Origin: Chthoniobacterales bacterium
GTDB lineage: Bacteria > Verrucomicrobiota > Verrucomicrobiia > Chthoniobacterales > UBA10450
Assembly: GCA_013695925.1 (NCBI GenBank)
Contig: JACCZO010000453.1
Location: 1-17,175 of the forward strand
Reading direction: 5' to 3'
DNA: 17,175 bases
A program made the translations under genes and the position numbers. This document shows positions 16,798-17,175 of the stretch, piece by piece. The notes under the pieces are model-generated. The model ran no database searches, was not told the DNA's origin, and saw only the letters and a list, made by a program, of their open reading frames with translations. Every line of letters begins with the position of its first letter. The first letter of the stretch is position 1.

Positions 16798-17175
16798 TCA
16801 CGGTTTGCGCAATGGGGCGAAGAGGATCGGGATCGTCGTCTGGCGCAGAACGGCGTGACTGACCCCGCCGACGATGAGATCGAAGACGGCTCCGTGTCCG
16901 TGCGTCCCCATGACGATGAGTTCGGCGCCGACTCTTTCCGCTTCGTTTAGAATGCACTTCGCAATCTGTCCCTGAATGACGAGAGGCGTCGTCTCGATGC
17001 CGTCCGCGCGAAATTCCTCGGCGTGCGCGTGCAGCGCACGGTGCTGCTCGCGGTATTCCTGCGCGACCTGGTCGCGCACGACGGTCGGGCCGGCTTCATA
17101 CCCGACGAAAGCAGGGTCGGGCTCGGCGATATGGAGGAGGACAACGGAGCCGTGGCTGGCCTTGGCGGCGCGACG
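16798..17175 (-). CDS. Universal stress protein (UspA family), 5' end beyond window
   Basis: The C-terminal 125 codons are visible; the start lies beyond the right edge, since the frame stays open to 17175. The sequence begins within strand 2 of a UspA fold (GSVVLLHIAEPDP). It ends with the family's nucleotide-binding segment, ELIVMGTHGHGAVFDLIVGG then VSHAVLRQTTIPILFAP. The G-x2-G-x9-G part of the ATP-binding signature is present, but the following residue is Gly instead of Ser/Thr, so ATP binding is uncertain. These cytoplasmic proteins respond to starvation and stress. It points toward kynU across a 275-bp spacer that also holds the candidate leader elements. Confidence 0.93.
   Translation of the reverse strand, partial: RRAAKASHGSVVLLHIAEPDPAFVGYEAGPTVVRDQVAQEYREQHRALHAHAEEFRADGIETTPLVIQGQIAKCILNEAERVGAELIVMGTHGHGAVFDLIVGGVSHAVLRQTTIPILFAPLRKP

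Overview
The window is a gene-dense, high-GC bacterial chromosome segment. The protein architectures, scarce Shine-Dalgarno sequences and frequent GTG/TTG start candidates suggest Verrucomicrobiota (Spartobacteria/Chthoniobacter-like). That placement is an inference at about 50% confidence; no rRNA or other marker gene is present.

Layout, left to right. Positions 1-347 hold no recognisable gene. 348-2744 (-) is an unusual membrane flavo-iron-sulfur oxidoreductase, divergent from an A-type Fe-S assembly protein (2949-3284, +). A membrane-anchored hypothetical follows (3322-4824, +), convergent with a second membrane-anchored hypothetical (4868-5563, -). Upstream on the minus strand are a HIT-family protein (5567-6076), a structured inverted-repeat spacer, an ArnT-like glycosyltransferase (6254-7702) and kynurenine formamidase kynB (7699-8343). 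On the plus strand are a cupin (8491-8847), a fusion of a molybdenum-carrier/SLOG-like domain to a family-2 glycosyltransferase (8848-10017) and 3-hydroxyanthranilate 3,4-dioxygenase (10071-10607). Convergent with them is a tightly overlapping minus-strand operon, kynU-trpD-trpC-trpF-trpB-trpA (16522 down to 10672). A partial universal stress protein ends the window.

How the genes fit together. KynB makes kynurenine, KynU splits it to anthranilate plus alanine (or 3-hydroxykynurenine to 3-hydroxyanthranilate), TrpD-C-F-B-A rebuild tryptophan from anthranilate, and the dioxygenase opens 3-hydroxyanthranilate toward quinolinate/NAD. Kynureninase is the first gene of the trp operon and no trpE/trpG is in view. 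This recalls the kynurenine-recycling trp operon of Chlamydia caviae. A possible attenuator-like arrangement lies in front of kynU.

The strongest unexplained signal is a short DNA word, TCGTTAGG(C) / (G)CCTAACGA. It occurs at 26 places (22 perfect octamers, 4 heptamers), in both orientations and roughly once per 660 bp, inside almost every gene and in several spacers. In genes it is read in all three frames, forces rare codons (TTA, CTA, AGG) and supplies three stop codons. It behaves like a genome-wide DNA-level signal of the DNA-uptake-sequence or HIP1 kind.
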